DNA of 64,000 nucleotides from Pomphorhynchus laevis (taxonomy: Eukaryota > Acanthocephala > Palaeacanthocephala > Echinorhynchida > Pomphorhynchidae), in the NCBI GenBank assembly GCA_012934845.2, contig WNNJ02000367.1, positions 1-64,000 on the forward strand. Direction: 5' to 3'. Made by a program: the position numbers and the translations under genes. The notes under the pieces are model-generated. The model saw only the letters and a program-made list of their open reading frames with translations, was not told where the DNA came from and searched no databases. This document shows positions 46,501-61,500 of this stretch, piece after piece (position 1 is the first letter of the stretch; every line of letters starts with the position of its first letter).

Positions 46501-49500
46501 TGAACGCAAACAGCCTCTTGTCTGAAGACTGTATATTCATGATTAATAATTCGAAATGATATTCACCAACGGTTGAATTTATACAATTTTCGCAACAAAT
46601 TATGTCTTCATTCATCGTTTATTAATAATGCCACAATCTACTCGATCATATTCTACAATATTTTCGTCATCCTAATAGTTGCATATAATTGAGACCACAT
46701 TAATGTGCACTCGGAATCTGGTAATTTCGTCGAATTTCATACCATGCTGCTCAAAATTGCTTTCTAATAAACCACAAACTTTGTAATTTTGTAAATTATC
46801 TTGATTTAATGTCGAAAATCAATAAAATTTATAATGCTTGAGCTTGGAATCTCAATAAAATATTATCATGCCTGTCAATAATCCATCTTATAGACCACAA
46901 AAATAAAAATCACTTGCTGAAATACTTTTAATACATAAATTACAATTTAAACAAATTACATACTCGGTGTCCTTTAAGGAAGTTGGTTGGTCAGTTCTTT
47001 TTAAATATGTATTTGATGGGTAAAGATTCATATCTTGTTTGGTTTTACTCTTAACTATATTAAATGTTTTTACAGGAAACATTCCACTCTGTATTTTGTC
47101 ATTGAGAGACGATTTTCGCGTTGTAAGATTACATTGTTCGCCTAGAATATTTTGTAAATTTTTCAAAGTCGCTGCTTTTCTATCTTCTAAGCAATCCTCG
47201 GATAATGTTTTTTTCTGTTGAAAAAAACAATGTATTAAAAATCAATAAAATTTATAATGCTTGAGCTTGGAAACTCAATAAAATATTATCATGCCTGTCT
47301 ATTTTTGAGACAAAATTAAAAAGTTATTATTAGTTAACCCATAGCCAAAGGTACAAATAGTTATGATAATTTTTGTGATTTATTATAAAAGATAATAAAT
47401 CATAATTTTTATGATTTATTATTAAGTATATGATTTATATCATATTAGGATACCAAAGCCAATAATATTAGGATTTATTTACAAAAAAATTATTCTGGTT
47501 TATTTTCTTTTGTTTTCTTGATGTAGCTACTACAGCCAGCGAAGAATAAAAAATTTGTTTTGTTTCGCAAAATTTAAAACAATAACAAAATTTATTCATA
47601 ATTTTTTTGAATTTTAACCCATACACTTTTTTCTGATAGTTTCTAAATTATTTAATACGTTGTATGATATAATACCGTTTTATTTGTCAATACCATTTTA
47701 CTTAATTAAATACCCATTATTATAGTTAATCAATACTTATAATCGTGCGCTTACACTCGTACATCACCGTTTTCCACTTGCATCTTCCAGTCCATTTTTT
47801 CGATAGGAATCATTAGATTGTAATTTGATTTGTTTCCTTGCATCTTAGTTCCTCTTGAATTAATGCCCAATCGATTCGAGTATCAAGCGTCTGTTGTTTT
47901 TTCAAAATACGATAAAAATGTGACTCGTCTTTTGCAACACTCACCAACAATCACCCAATTGAGTTTGACGATATCAAAAACTTAAAATGATACGAATACC
48001 CACAGACGTGCAATAAACGAATTAATGTACTTTATTGGGAGAAGATGCAAGGAAACAAATTAAATTACAGTCTAAGAATTTGTATCGTCAGCATGGACTA
48101 AAAGAGTAAAGAGGGAAGAGAAAAATTTCTATTGTTTCTTTCGTATATAAAGTTACATGATTTGTGTACGCGTGTACTAACTTGAACAGGGTCACAGTGT
48201 TTGATCAAAACGTTTTATAAAAATAAATGATTTGTATCTCTCGTGTGGATAATATACTAATATATTCGCCAAACATATTCACTGGCATGCGAAAATTCCA
48301 GTTTATATTTTTAAATAAAAACATAATAAATAAAAATATATTTTTAAGTGAAAGTATCATTTGATATTTTTAATTAAATTTTAAATAAAATTTTATTTAT
48401 ATTTTTATAGTCAAAATTTGATTAAATTAAATCAGCTAACTGAGTCTACGTATTGTTATATAATTATAAAATAAACAAAACATAATAATGCTAAATCAAA
48501 ATTTAATAATTAAATAATAAAATTAATAATTGTTTTTAGATTTTCTATAATTTAAATCAAGTTAAAATAAAAAAAATAAAATTTAAAATAAACGTCATTT
48601 TTATGAATTGACTAATAAATAACAGACGTTGTATCAGAATAAGGATTAGAGGTCATCAGGAGGAACTGCTATGCTATCAGGTTTCGGCCCCTAACTCCTC
48701 TACCCAACATAGCAGCGGGGCCAAATACATGCTAATGATGTATTTCCTCTGATAAAACTATCTAGTATCTTATTCTAATACAAAGTATATTATTTATTAT
48801 CCATCCATAAAAATTTGCCACTTAAGAGTTTAAAATTATTTTAAATTCGAATTTGTACACTATAATGTAGCAGAATTAACAATGTAATTGAACATTGAAA
48901 TGTTAGTTCCTTTATTATCCATAATTTTTATTGCTTTGTAGCAAAACTTATGACACTAGATTGTAATAATACCTTTACGTAAGTGAATTATTCTTGGTCG
49001 ATATAAATGAATCGAAAATTATAATTACATTATAACTGAGTATAATCCATTTAACATTTATAATTTTCACTCCTTTATGGTGCAATTTAAATTTTACATC
49101 AGGAAGTATATGTCTACGGAAATGCTCGTTTATCAATACTAAAATTTTATAAATTGTTTGGTTGTAAAAGTTAACGAATAAGTTGAAAGAAATTACATTA
49201 ACGCTTATATTGCGATAAAATGTAAATAGTAAAGATTAAAAGATCAAACTTAATGTTTTACATTAAATTATAACATACCGAATACATTTACTGATTAATA
49301 CATTTAATTTTTATTAATACTCAAATTTATTTAATTGTATTAACCTTGCATGTGATTTGTCTAAACATTTAAAAGTAATCAATAAAGAACACATTAACTT
49401 GCTCTTAGCAAACATAAATGCGTAGATATTTACGAACTATTTACATAATATATTATATAATATACATAATATATATATATATATTTTATAATAAATTATT

Positions 49501-52500
49501 ATTATTTCATATATATATTCTACTTTTTTATTATCTGCTTAGCTACAGTCCTCTTCTGTCATGTTATTATCAAATTCATCTATCACACGCCTTAAAAGAT
49601 AATGAAATCGAAACGATAAACTAGATTTGCATTGCAAATGATTTACTAATTCCTTACATGACTAAATTATCCACTAATGTATACATATTTATATCATGGT
49701 TTATAGCTCTGCTGTAAAACAATAAAGATTTGCATGTGAAAGTCAAGGCTGGAGTTTGTGTTAGTATCATGCGAACAATAGCAAAATGATCACAATTAAG
49801 TATGCGAATTCACCCTAGTATCCTCTGCAAATATCTGCGCCATACTCAATCGTGAATCACAATATAAATGCTTGCATTATCTAATATTTAAATGTTGGAT
49901 TCAAAATTATTTTAAAGCAATAATGATCTTACCTTTAAATGTTATCAAAATATAATAAATATCAGTCGAATATTTTTGCTCGCCAGTATATCGCCAGTCT
50001 ATTATTAAGCAAAAGCTAATACTACATGATAATATTTAAGTTTCAAGTATATTCTTTTTTTGTTCTTTAAATTTAAGTAGTTGTGCTTTGTAGATTATCA
50101 CTTTCCATAAGTGATATATTTAACAATCAAATATTTTTATTTAATTGGTGTATTTTAAATGTTAATCTAATTATTCATTTAGTAATTTTTAATGCCGCGT
50201 TTAAGTCAATGTAGTATTGCGTTTACGAACAGTTGAGATATAACCGTCGTTTGTTAGACATTTTTGGAAGGTTGCAAAGCCTGTTTGACCTATTTTGGGT
50301 AGTTTTGAAACCCCCGGTCAAGTAGAGCTATATCGTCGAGTGAAATATTAAGTCTGATAAATGTTTTTGCATTATTTGGCTCAAGCTAACATAATAAAAT
50401 TATTATAAAATTAAAAACTGTTGTCTACACAGTTCATATTATATTTAATATAACAAATAATACACAATATATATTATTGTTGATCGTTAAATTATTTTCA
50501 AATTAATTTAACGTTAGATTATTATTTTTCATGTCTATGTATATTATTATTTTGGCCTATGCTGAGAAGCGCATTGGCTTAATAAAACTCAATTATATAT
50601 AATATATATTATATAAGGATTAAAGGATATAATGAGTAAAATTCTTGATTTAAGTCTTTAAGAGTAAATTGTGTATCTTTGTAACACTTGACCTAACTGA
50701 TAAATTGGTAAAATAGATAGTAAAATACCAGTATATTATATAATATTATATATAACACAAAGTGAGTCATTCACTATCGATGCATACCAAATCTGTTGAC
50801 TAATTTTTTTGTCGTCAATTTGTGTGATTTTGTTTTAAAATGTCTTTTACATTAGCTAAAAGTTCAAATATGTTTTCCTTGAAATAAATCAATAAATAAA
50901 TCGAAACTTTGAAATCTGTGAAGCATTTTCCTGTATTTAAAATATTACCGGTGTGTCTAACACAATCAGGCGCATCTAAAATTTAAAATTTTATCCTATT
51001 TTATTTAATTCACTGGCTCTCAGTATCACATAAATTTACAATTAATGTAATGAGTTACATTAATGTTGGAATAATTTTAATAAAACGGAATCAATTATGG
51101 TTTTTACATGTTTTAGCAAGTAGCTGTAGTGATGGAATTCGCCTAAGCAATACGTCATTAAATAACAATCAAGCCTTAAGGTAAGCCATAAATTAAAATC
51201 TATAATTTCAGTGACAATAGAAAAGTCAATGTTTTAGATATTATTTAATATTTAATTTGTGTTTAATTATTTTGAATAGTTTAATTTTAATAAAAAATTC
51301 GAATTAAAAAAGTATGTAAAGTCAATGTTTTAGATATTATTTAATATTTAATTTGTATTTAATTATTTTGAATAGTTTAATTTTAATCAAAAATTCGAAT
51401 TTAATTTGATATTTCTTTATAAAGGAGCACGATACTATTTGATATGTCATTAATGCTAAATTTGCTTGATCATTAGCTAAATTAGCTTTAGTTAATTAGC
51501 TAAATTAACCGTGAACTTAAATAATTAATTTATGTAATATGATTTCGAAGGATTGACTTCACAACATCATTTTCAACATTATACGCTGTTATGAAAAATA
51601 AACGAACTTGTTTAGCGGATGACATCTGACCAGTTATTTTTGTTTGTTAATAATTTTCCATTGCTAGATACAGAGAGATAACCAGAAGACATTTATTTCT
51701 TAGTATTGCTATTTGATGCTGTAAATAAATATCAGAAAATGCCTAATTATTTCTTTACTTGGATATAATTCTTGTTAATTGTTATATAAAATATTTATCA
51801 ATTGTCATCAATAGATGATTAAGAATCTGTTGATTTTAAACACACACAACATTTAAATATATGATTTAATATATTAACAAACTTTACCTTATCTTGCAAA
51901 TACATGTATGCTGATTACATAGAATTGGAAAACACTTTTTAAGCAAATCAATTCATTGCTTGATATGAATGAATTTGCTTATGCATTCCTAAATCATAAA
52001 TGATGATTTTTTGGACTCATTAAAGCAGGAATTTATGCTTGGTTATTTCTGCTTGATTAGATTAACGAATGAAGAGAAGTCACATAATTAATATTATTTT
52101 ATTTATTTCATAATCATATTATTTTAGTAATGCTTTTATCGTTCTTGTAAGTAAATATTATTGATGCATGAATGTCAAAAATGTGAAAATTATAGTTATT
52201 CCATTTAATCACACCGAATTAAGAAAGACAAATGGCCTCGACATATCTAAAAGCTATTTTAGATATTTTTACCTCTAGTGTAAAACCTTGAGAAAGCTGT
52301 TTTTTAAATAGCTTTAGTGATTACCCGAGATGTGTAATTTTTTACAGTATATGCCAAATATTTGTTTAATCTTTGTTCTCCAACTCACTTTGTTTAGAAT
52401 GGCGGATCCTTACAATGTGCATAGAAGCAAGAGCGAAAAGTGGCCAAGAGATAAGATGAGCAGCTTGCACGATTACATTTATAGAAATACACATTCAAGT

Positions 52501-55500
52501 GAAAATCTACCTTCGCATAGTTCTGTTAGTTTACCGCCTTGTAATAGAATAATGAACGAGGGACCACAATGCTTAGCAAATCAAATTCCTCAGCATTTTT
52601 ATGATTCGTAAGTAAAAATGCCAGATGTTTATCTTTCAATAACTTTGAAAATTTATATATATTGTAACTTATCGATCTTATAAATTGTATTAGATATATA
52701 GCATTGCATATCTAGTAGCTGTCTAATCAAATTTATATTTATTAAATTAGAATGCCAACCTCAAAATATATAAACAAAACATCTATTTAATATTTCATTT
52801 TATAGTCGAGAACATTGTCAATCAAATTTGAATGTCAATTTTAAAATATAGAAATAATCATTTATTATTTCGTTCTTTAGCCAAAAAATAATCCGAAAGA
52901 ACAAAGCCACAAAAATTCAGAATAAATGTTTATAAACTGATGATAGAGATGTTAGTGTGCCGCAATGAGTTCATGTATTCCTTTGCTTTGCAAGATATCG
53001 ATGACTTATATGTTGTCTCGTTCATGTATTCCGAACCATTAAACTAAACCAAAACGTCATGCCATTTATGAATGTAGATGTTGTATTTTCATTTTATCTA
53101 TCATTTTCTAATTGCCATATAATAAAAACAGTTTATAGGGACAATATATTACAACATACTTTTCAACGCGAAATCTGCAAATAAATAACAGGTCAAATAA
53201 ATAAAAAAATATCAAGCTTAATTTACAGATCAAACACACAACATTTAACAGATAAAGATGAAGGTGTATTGTAAGGCAGATTTAATCTTTAATTAATAAT
53301 AAACGTTTAATTAAAATACTATTAATATTAACAAAATTAAAATTAAATTATTATAATAAATATTTCGTTTTATTAATTTAATAAAGGGTCATAATGCTAA
53401 AATAATTATTATAATTAATGGTTTCTTAATTCTTTAATTATTCTGACAGACCCTATGTTAATATCTTTTTAATCGGTTCAGACTTAAGTTCAGGGATCAT
53501 TTGCCCGATCCAATATTGTTCGTGTTGCTTTTGGTGTGGTGTGAAATGGAATCTTTGTTCCAGCACAGTATATTGAACAGAGTTGGCGTGACGTGGAAAA
53601 TTACATGAGTGTGGTACATCTCCATATACAATCATATTTTCACAATTTATATCCCTACGTCGATTATTAAGACGAAATCGCAACGCGAGGCCAGTCTCTT
53701 CAACATAATGTAAACCTCGTAGTTTAACTGCTTATTTTTTAAATTTCTGGACGGCTACATACTTTCCTAATTCATATAAATTCATTAAATATCAAGTTAC
53801 AATTTTTAAGCAGTGTGGCTGCTACTAGTGTGAAGTATCGTACTCCGAAATTCGTCTCTACGTGTACCGTTGTTTGGATTATTCCATATTTATATCAGAA
53901 TATTTCAGTATTCAAAAATACCAAACGATTTATTTCATTATGAAACTCTATAGTGAATTGTAGTAGTGATAATTCATTAAGCTTCGTTACAAACGTATGA
54001 TTCGATAGTTTCTTTCAATATTATTAGAATGCTATCAATGTATCTTAACCAGACGACTAGCTTAATTAATTGTTTAGAAACTCTCTCAATTTTTCCAATA
54101 TGGATGTTTGCATAGGTTGGAGCTACTGGAGTAACATTGCAGTTCCTTTAAGTTGTAGTATAACAACCTATCATTGAACTCAAAAATATTTGACCGCATT
54201 AATCCATCTAACAAAAGGCATACTCTATCAATTTGATGTTTGTCATAGTTGTTAGCAATCATCTTATTTCTCAGGGATAACACGCCATCTGAATCATCAA
54301 TGGATGTATATAAAGATGTAACATCCAAGCCCGCTATTATATACGATGGTGGAATGGTTGTTTTTAACTCTTCTAATTTGTTAACATATCATCCGTATAT
54401 AAAAGAGGATAAAATGTTTATACCTGACAGCCTTTTCTCTTACATTACCACATTTGATAACGATTGATCATCCTGATGAGCAATTAAGGAATAAATTTTA
54501 TAAAGTAATCTAATAATTTAGCTCCATGTATCAACACTATCGACCAGTTCAATACTATTTTAATGAGATCACCTTCGAATACTAGATCCTATTTGATCAT
54601 CACTATCGATTGATGTATCAGTCGTGAACCGCAGCGGGAGAACACATTTCATGTATCTGTGGATCGTTAATTTGGTATCGTCGTCCATGAAAAGAGCCAC
54701 ACCTAATCGCGGTGTCTTTAGAATATTACAAAATATAATATAAAATGCATATTTAAATATCCAGTATAATGAACGCTATTTGTTTTTTAAAGTGTAATAC
54801 AATAAACGTTATTGTTTGCGAAAATTTCTTTAAAAAAGTTAAAGGAAATTGAAGGCAAAAATGCCAAATTATTTAAAGACATACACTGAATTACGCACTG
54901 AAATATCTTGGCTAAATGCAGTAGTAATTTTTTGAACGTGTTGTTACAAGTGTTTTTCATATTAAAGGATCATAATAATGGCTCTAATTTGTTCATATTA
55001 ATCCATTGAGTGTCCTTTGTGATTTAATGTAGACACATTAAATTTTTTTAATTAGACGCATTCTAATTTAAATGCATTTGTACCCTCTTTCATACAAATT
55101 GAGTGCTTCAAAATGACAACTGTATTTAGCTGCAAAAATAAAATGATTTATAGAAGTGAAAAAAATATGAATTACAATTACATATACTTAATGCTTAAAA
55201 TGTTTAGATTATTTTTGATTAAATGTCGTTGAACGTCAATTTATTAAGGAGTCATTCTTCTGTTGTAAGTAGCTTTTCGAGTATTCAAGATGCTACTTAC
55301 TGCGATTTTGGTGATATATGCACTGATGCTGATCTTCTGGCCGATGATAGCGATGCGGATGTTGATAGCAACGATCTACCTTTAATTGATACGCTAATGG
55401 ATTCTGAATGTGCCAAAGAATTGTCGGCTAAGCAACTTCGAAAGAAAGCTGTTTTTCTTGAGTTATATCATGCAGAGAAAACACATTTAAAATGCCTGAA

Positions 55501-58500
55501 AATTATGATGATAATGTATAGAAATCGAATGCGTAACTTCCCCTGCTTTACAACTGAAGAGCTTTACACCATATTTCCTAATCTTGATGAACTTATTGAA
55601 ATACACAGTAAGTGTACTGACACTAAAAATAAAAGACATTAGGATATTAAGGCACTTTAATAATAAATTAAATAATTAATTTAAATAATTAAATTAATTA
55701 AGCTAATAAATTGACTACTTTAATTAGCAGCCAATTTTATTGCTAATAAAAAAATAGTAATAATATATTATAATATAAAAATATAATATAAAGTAATCTT
55801 TATCAATAAAATATTAAAGGCTTGTATTAATTCAATTTTGTTAATAATAAGGCTACCTGAATAAATGTGCTCACTAATTGAATAAAAATCATTAGAATTA
55901 AATACACATATATCATCAATGTATCGAAGCATATATTTCATATATTTATATTGTTTAGATTTAGTTTTTACACAGTTATGAACAAATTCATATTCTATAA
56001 AGCTTAAAAACAAGTCAGCTATAATTGGGCTACTATTACCACCCATTGGAACACCTTTTACTTGTCTAAATATAGATGTCCCTACTTTTAAATAATTTTG
56101 ATTTATCAAAATATTTAAGGATTCTATTAATTCAATTTTATCCATATATTTATATTTATTTGATGGTTTAATTTTTGTTAGATAGGCGTTATAATTATTA
56201 TAACATATATATGTATATCTTTTTCCGAATATAAGATTAATTAATTTTACTAACGCTTCTTTAATATCTACTAAATCTAGATTTGTATAAAGAGTACTAA
56301 AATCGTATGTATTTATATTTTGAAAATTTATTCCTTTTGTGTGTTCTAAAAATTCTTTTGTAGAATTATTACTGAAATAGTGTTTTATACCAGTATTAAT
56401 TTCAACTGCCTTTCAATTACCTTACAATGCTTAAATCCGGCATTTCAATAAGACATTTTTTGTGGTATTATAGTCTCTGAGATAGGCGTTTTAATTATTA
56501 TTAATGTTCTAACGCTTCTTTAATATCTTCCTTATATTTGTGTGTTCTAAAAATTCTTTTGTTGAATTCATATTAATAGTGTTTTATACAAATTTTTTTA
56601 TAAAATTTATTTAATTTTTGTTAGATGTGCCTTATAGTTATAATAACATATATATTTTAAAAGCTATTTTCAATAGCTTTTATCGTTTAATTTAGTAAGT
56701 TCTGTAGTTGTTTATCAATAGCTGTTATTATATAGTTATCCTTTAATTTAGTAAGTTCTTTATACATATCTTTATTAATTTTATCTTTTCCTTTTATAAT
56801 TGTTTGTTATTTTCATTTTATTTTTAATTTTATCAAATATATAATCTTTCCAAATTTTTATCTTAGATATATTCGAGCTTTCACTATTAATCAGCTTACT
56901 AAAGTAATCATTTAAGTTATTATATAACGAATTGTAAATTTTATTTTAATAAAGTTTTTCCATAAAATGTAAGTTCTGTATACTTATCTTTATTAATTTA
57001 TAAATTATTGATTAATTTATAAAATAATAATATAAAGTAATCGAGGAAAAGCTGATTAATGTTTACTTACATTCAATTTTTACTTTTTCAATTTTTTACT
57101 TTTATTTTAAGCTGAGATCAAAACTGCAATCAGAAAACGAATAGACGAATATGAAAATCAAGTAAATATGCCGATAGCAGATATCTTATTGAAATATGTG
57201 AGTCCTGCTTACAGCATTTTTGGAATGATGTATTGTTGATTATATGATTAATGATAATAATATTGATTATCGGAGTTTTCTCCAATAATCAACTTTATTG
57301 ATAAATTTTCGCCAATAAAGTTACCTTTTCAGACAAACATTTTTATATAAAAATTTATAAATACTTACATTTATAATTACATTTATAAATTAAAAATAGA
57401 AATAAATAATAAACAATTATATTTACAATTTATATTTAAATCAAGTTAAAATTTAAAATTAAAATTTAAAATTTTAATTAAATAATTTTAATTAATTTCA
57501 AATTTTTAATTAAAAATTAGAATTTTAAATAAACAATTAAAAAAATAAATTTTATTGAAAATATTAAAATTAATCTGACATCAATTTTACCGCTGAAAAT
57601 TTTATTATCTTGTAAGTTTCATTCGACATTTGTTTAGTTTAGTGGCGACAATGGCAAGCGATTTAGACGTGAATGTGCCCTGTTTGTTGGTAATCAGACT
57701 GCTGCTAATCGGATTCTTAAGCAAAAAAGTTATCACCCCGAGTTTGCACATTTTTTAAAGGTAGTTTGTGATATTATCGTACATTTTGTATAAAAAAATT
57801 TAATTTTTTAGAAAACTATCAACTATTTTCTGAAATATGAAAACTATCAACTATTTTCTTCCAAGTTTAGATATTGAATTCAATTAGGAAAATTATTTCA
57901 ATAAAAAATATATGAAATATCTTCTCTACAAATTTAACGTTTAGACGTTAAATTTTTAAATTGATTATTTTTGTTCTGTAGAGAAATTTTTACGTTAAAT
58001 TATAAGCACAAAGTCTTATATTTTATAGTACAAATAATGCATTTGTTTGTTTAAATTTTTAAAATTTAATGAAAAATGTGAACGCTTCTCATTCAATAAA
58101 AACGCAAGCTGTGTACATTATCACTATAATATTTATAATTTTTATAAATTAATTTATACCAAATTAATCAAGTGTCAAAACATTCGACATTGACAAAATA
58201 AACCTGGCAAATTAAAGTAAATTAATTATTTACTTTAAAGCAAATTATCTTAATTGAATAGTTAATTATTAAAGTAATCTAACATTTTTATTTAATTATA
58301 CAAGCGACCAAAACGTGTGCAGGGATAAAAACTATAGCTGTTTTTTATGTATTTTCAAATTTATTATTAAATCATGATTATCAATTACTTGTGAAATTGA
58401 TACTTTAGTAACTAATATTAAAATATAAAATATTATTTTGTACTATTTATAATTATAAATATTAAATATAATTATAAATATATTTTTTGCATAAAATTAT

Positions 58501-61500
58501 AATTATATTTTATAAAATATAAAATATAATTTTAGGTTATTTTGTATAACAAAATAATGCTGAGCATTTGCCTGTAGAGATAAATATAAAACCCAATGCG
58601 TTTTTTCTTATATCCAATCATATCTTATATAGAATATAAGGTATGAATAAACCACATCTTATATAAATGAGAAGGGTTATACATATGAATATATATCTTG
58701 GGTTCCACAGGATCCTATGATAAAAAATTGATTATTAGTAATAATCAATTATTAATAATTGATGGTCATGATTATTAATAATTTAGTAGTGAGTCACTTT
58801 AATCTTTAAATAAAATTCGTTATTTTAGATGGCCGAATTAAGCCCAATTTGCAAGAAACTGAACTTGAAGGATTACCTACCTACAGTAATGAGTCGCATT
58901 GTAAAATACAAACTTCTATTCGAGCAACTTCTTAAATCCTCAGGTAATTGTTTTATAATTGAGACACTTGACTATTTGGACGATATTATAATAAATCAAT
59001 AAATTGAACTTTTAATTTCAATTTTTCAATAAAAATTCTTTTTTTTTGTGTGTGAACTTTGAAATTATTTTTAAAATTCATTTTTTGAGGTTATTAAGTA
59101 TTCTATTAATTGTAATAATACAATTTTATAATTAAATAATCCGTTTATTAGTTATTATTTTATAAATTTACGTTTATATTATAATTTACATTATAATCCT
59201 TACATTATTGAAATTAAAATTTTGAAATTAAAATTTTCATAAAATTTTTTTTAAGTTTAGCGTATTGAAAATAATCTAATAATGAAATTAATTATATGTT
59301 AAACTAATTATATTTGCAATTAATTATTTCTGAAGAACGACCTAATTAAATAATTGAGATTAATCAATTATTAGCACTATGATTATTACATAGTAATAAA
59401 AATATTACAAAAACATTATAATAAAATATAACTTGCTTGAATTGTTAACAAGGAAGCATTGAGTGAAGACTATTTCGAGTCTAATTAATAAAATACAAAT
59501 TACGAAAAATTGCAGTAGATTTTCATTTGTAAATTAAAATTATTCATTTATATTTGGAAATTATCAATATTTGGATTTAATCGATTGTTTATTAATCTTT
59601 ACCTAATAATCATTTAGATGATGCCGAAGAAAGAGTATTATTAACTGAATGTTTGCATGCAGCTGAGATGTTGAATGTCGACATCAATGAAGCTGTGAGA
59701 AGTAGTGAGGTTCTAGATTTAATGACAAAAGTAAAACAGAATCTTTACATTGAAAAATCAGATTTCATTGGTATTTCAACGGAACTTAGTGAGGTGAGCG
59801 TTTATGTGATAGAATTAATCATTAGTAATTCAATAATTTAATATTAAAAATATTTAATAAAATGATCATAAATAATTTAATAAATTATTAAAAATATATG
59901 ATTTAATTTATTAATTTAATTATTAATTTAATTATTTATCAAATTATTTATTAATAATTATCAATCATATTATTATTAATAATAATCTTAACAATTATTT
60001 ATTAAATTTATTAGTGATAATAAAATGATTAAATACGAATTTAAACGTCACATATTTAATCGAATAATGGAAATAATGCATTTTTTATTTATTTTATAAA
60101 AAATAATCTAAAATTTATACTAATCACAAATATCAGTTTATGTGCTAATATAAACTTATTTGCAAAATATTGTAACTTTTAAAATTATGAATTTACTTAA
60201 TAAGTTAAATTATTATTCAATAATTTAATTAATTATAAAAAATTATCAATTCTTTATAATTTAATTAATATTTAATTAATTTTTAATTATTAAGATTGTA
60301 ATTAAACTTACTATAATTACACTTTTTTACTTCTATATTTAATTTATCTCTAAGTTTGGTGTATATTTGCTTGACGGTAGGCAGTAATTAAAATTTTTCA
60401 AGACAGCATTTCAGATTAATTGCGAAAAGTGAATTTTATAACCAGAACAATTTTACAAACTAAATCGTATTAATTTTTTTGTATATTAGGGCCGTTTTGA
60501 CCTCAGTTCACGAAAATGTATTTACAGTGGCACTCTGGTAATGGAATGGCCTTTAAAATATATTGAATTTGAAGCATGTTTGTTCTCTGATGTGTTGGTT
60601 CTCTTCCAGAAAATTGTCTCACATAATTCTCACGAATGCACTTACTCTTTACATAAGCACAAAATTAAGAAAGTCGCAAATGAAATGCAAGTCGATATTT
60701 GTCCTTACATGCATATTAACGAATTTATGTTGAAAAAGAAGGCTGGAATAGGTTAGTTCATTAAGCATTCTGCAATCACATTCTATATAAAATGTTTCGT
60801 TTTAGATCAAGCTGCCTTATTTTTGATTAGTCACAACAAACAGAGACAATTCCTTATTGAATTAAGAGCGTCGTCGAAAAAGGAAAGAGACCAGTTTGTG
60901 TTTAACAAATTTAAATTGAATTTGCAAAATAACTAATTTTAGATGGATTTCATACGTGCAACGCTGTCAGGAAAATCAAACAAAACATGCTTTTGACCAA
61001 ACTGAAAATAATAATGAGTATGTTTCCTTGATTATTACTTTAATGTTCCTATGAAGTGCAAAACTTCATATTAAATGTTTATTAAAATATCTAATGATTT
61101 ACATTTATAATATAGAGGATTTTAAAATTATGCATTCAAAAAACATGTTTTTATGATTCAAAGTATTATTATTAAAGCGCATTACATATTTTTAAATGTG
61201 TTTAATGCTATCAGGGTTTTTTATTCTTTAGATCCAAATTATTATTATTGATAATAATTAATTTTATAAATTATTTATTTTTATTTAATTAATTATTAAT
61301 CATTATTAATCATTTAATTATTAATGATTATCTTAATAATTATTAATTATATTAAATGAAACATTTATTCATATTTAAAACTGAGCGATTGCTTTTTAAA
61401 ATAGACTTTAAATATAAAATTTAAAGTCTATTTTTATAGACTATTTTTAAAGGCTATTTTTATATGTACATGCGAATATATAATTGAAAGGAAAATTTTA

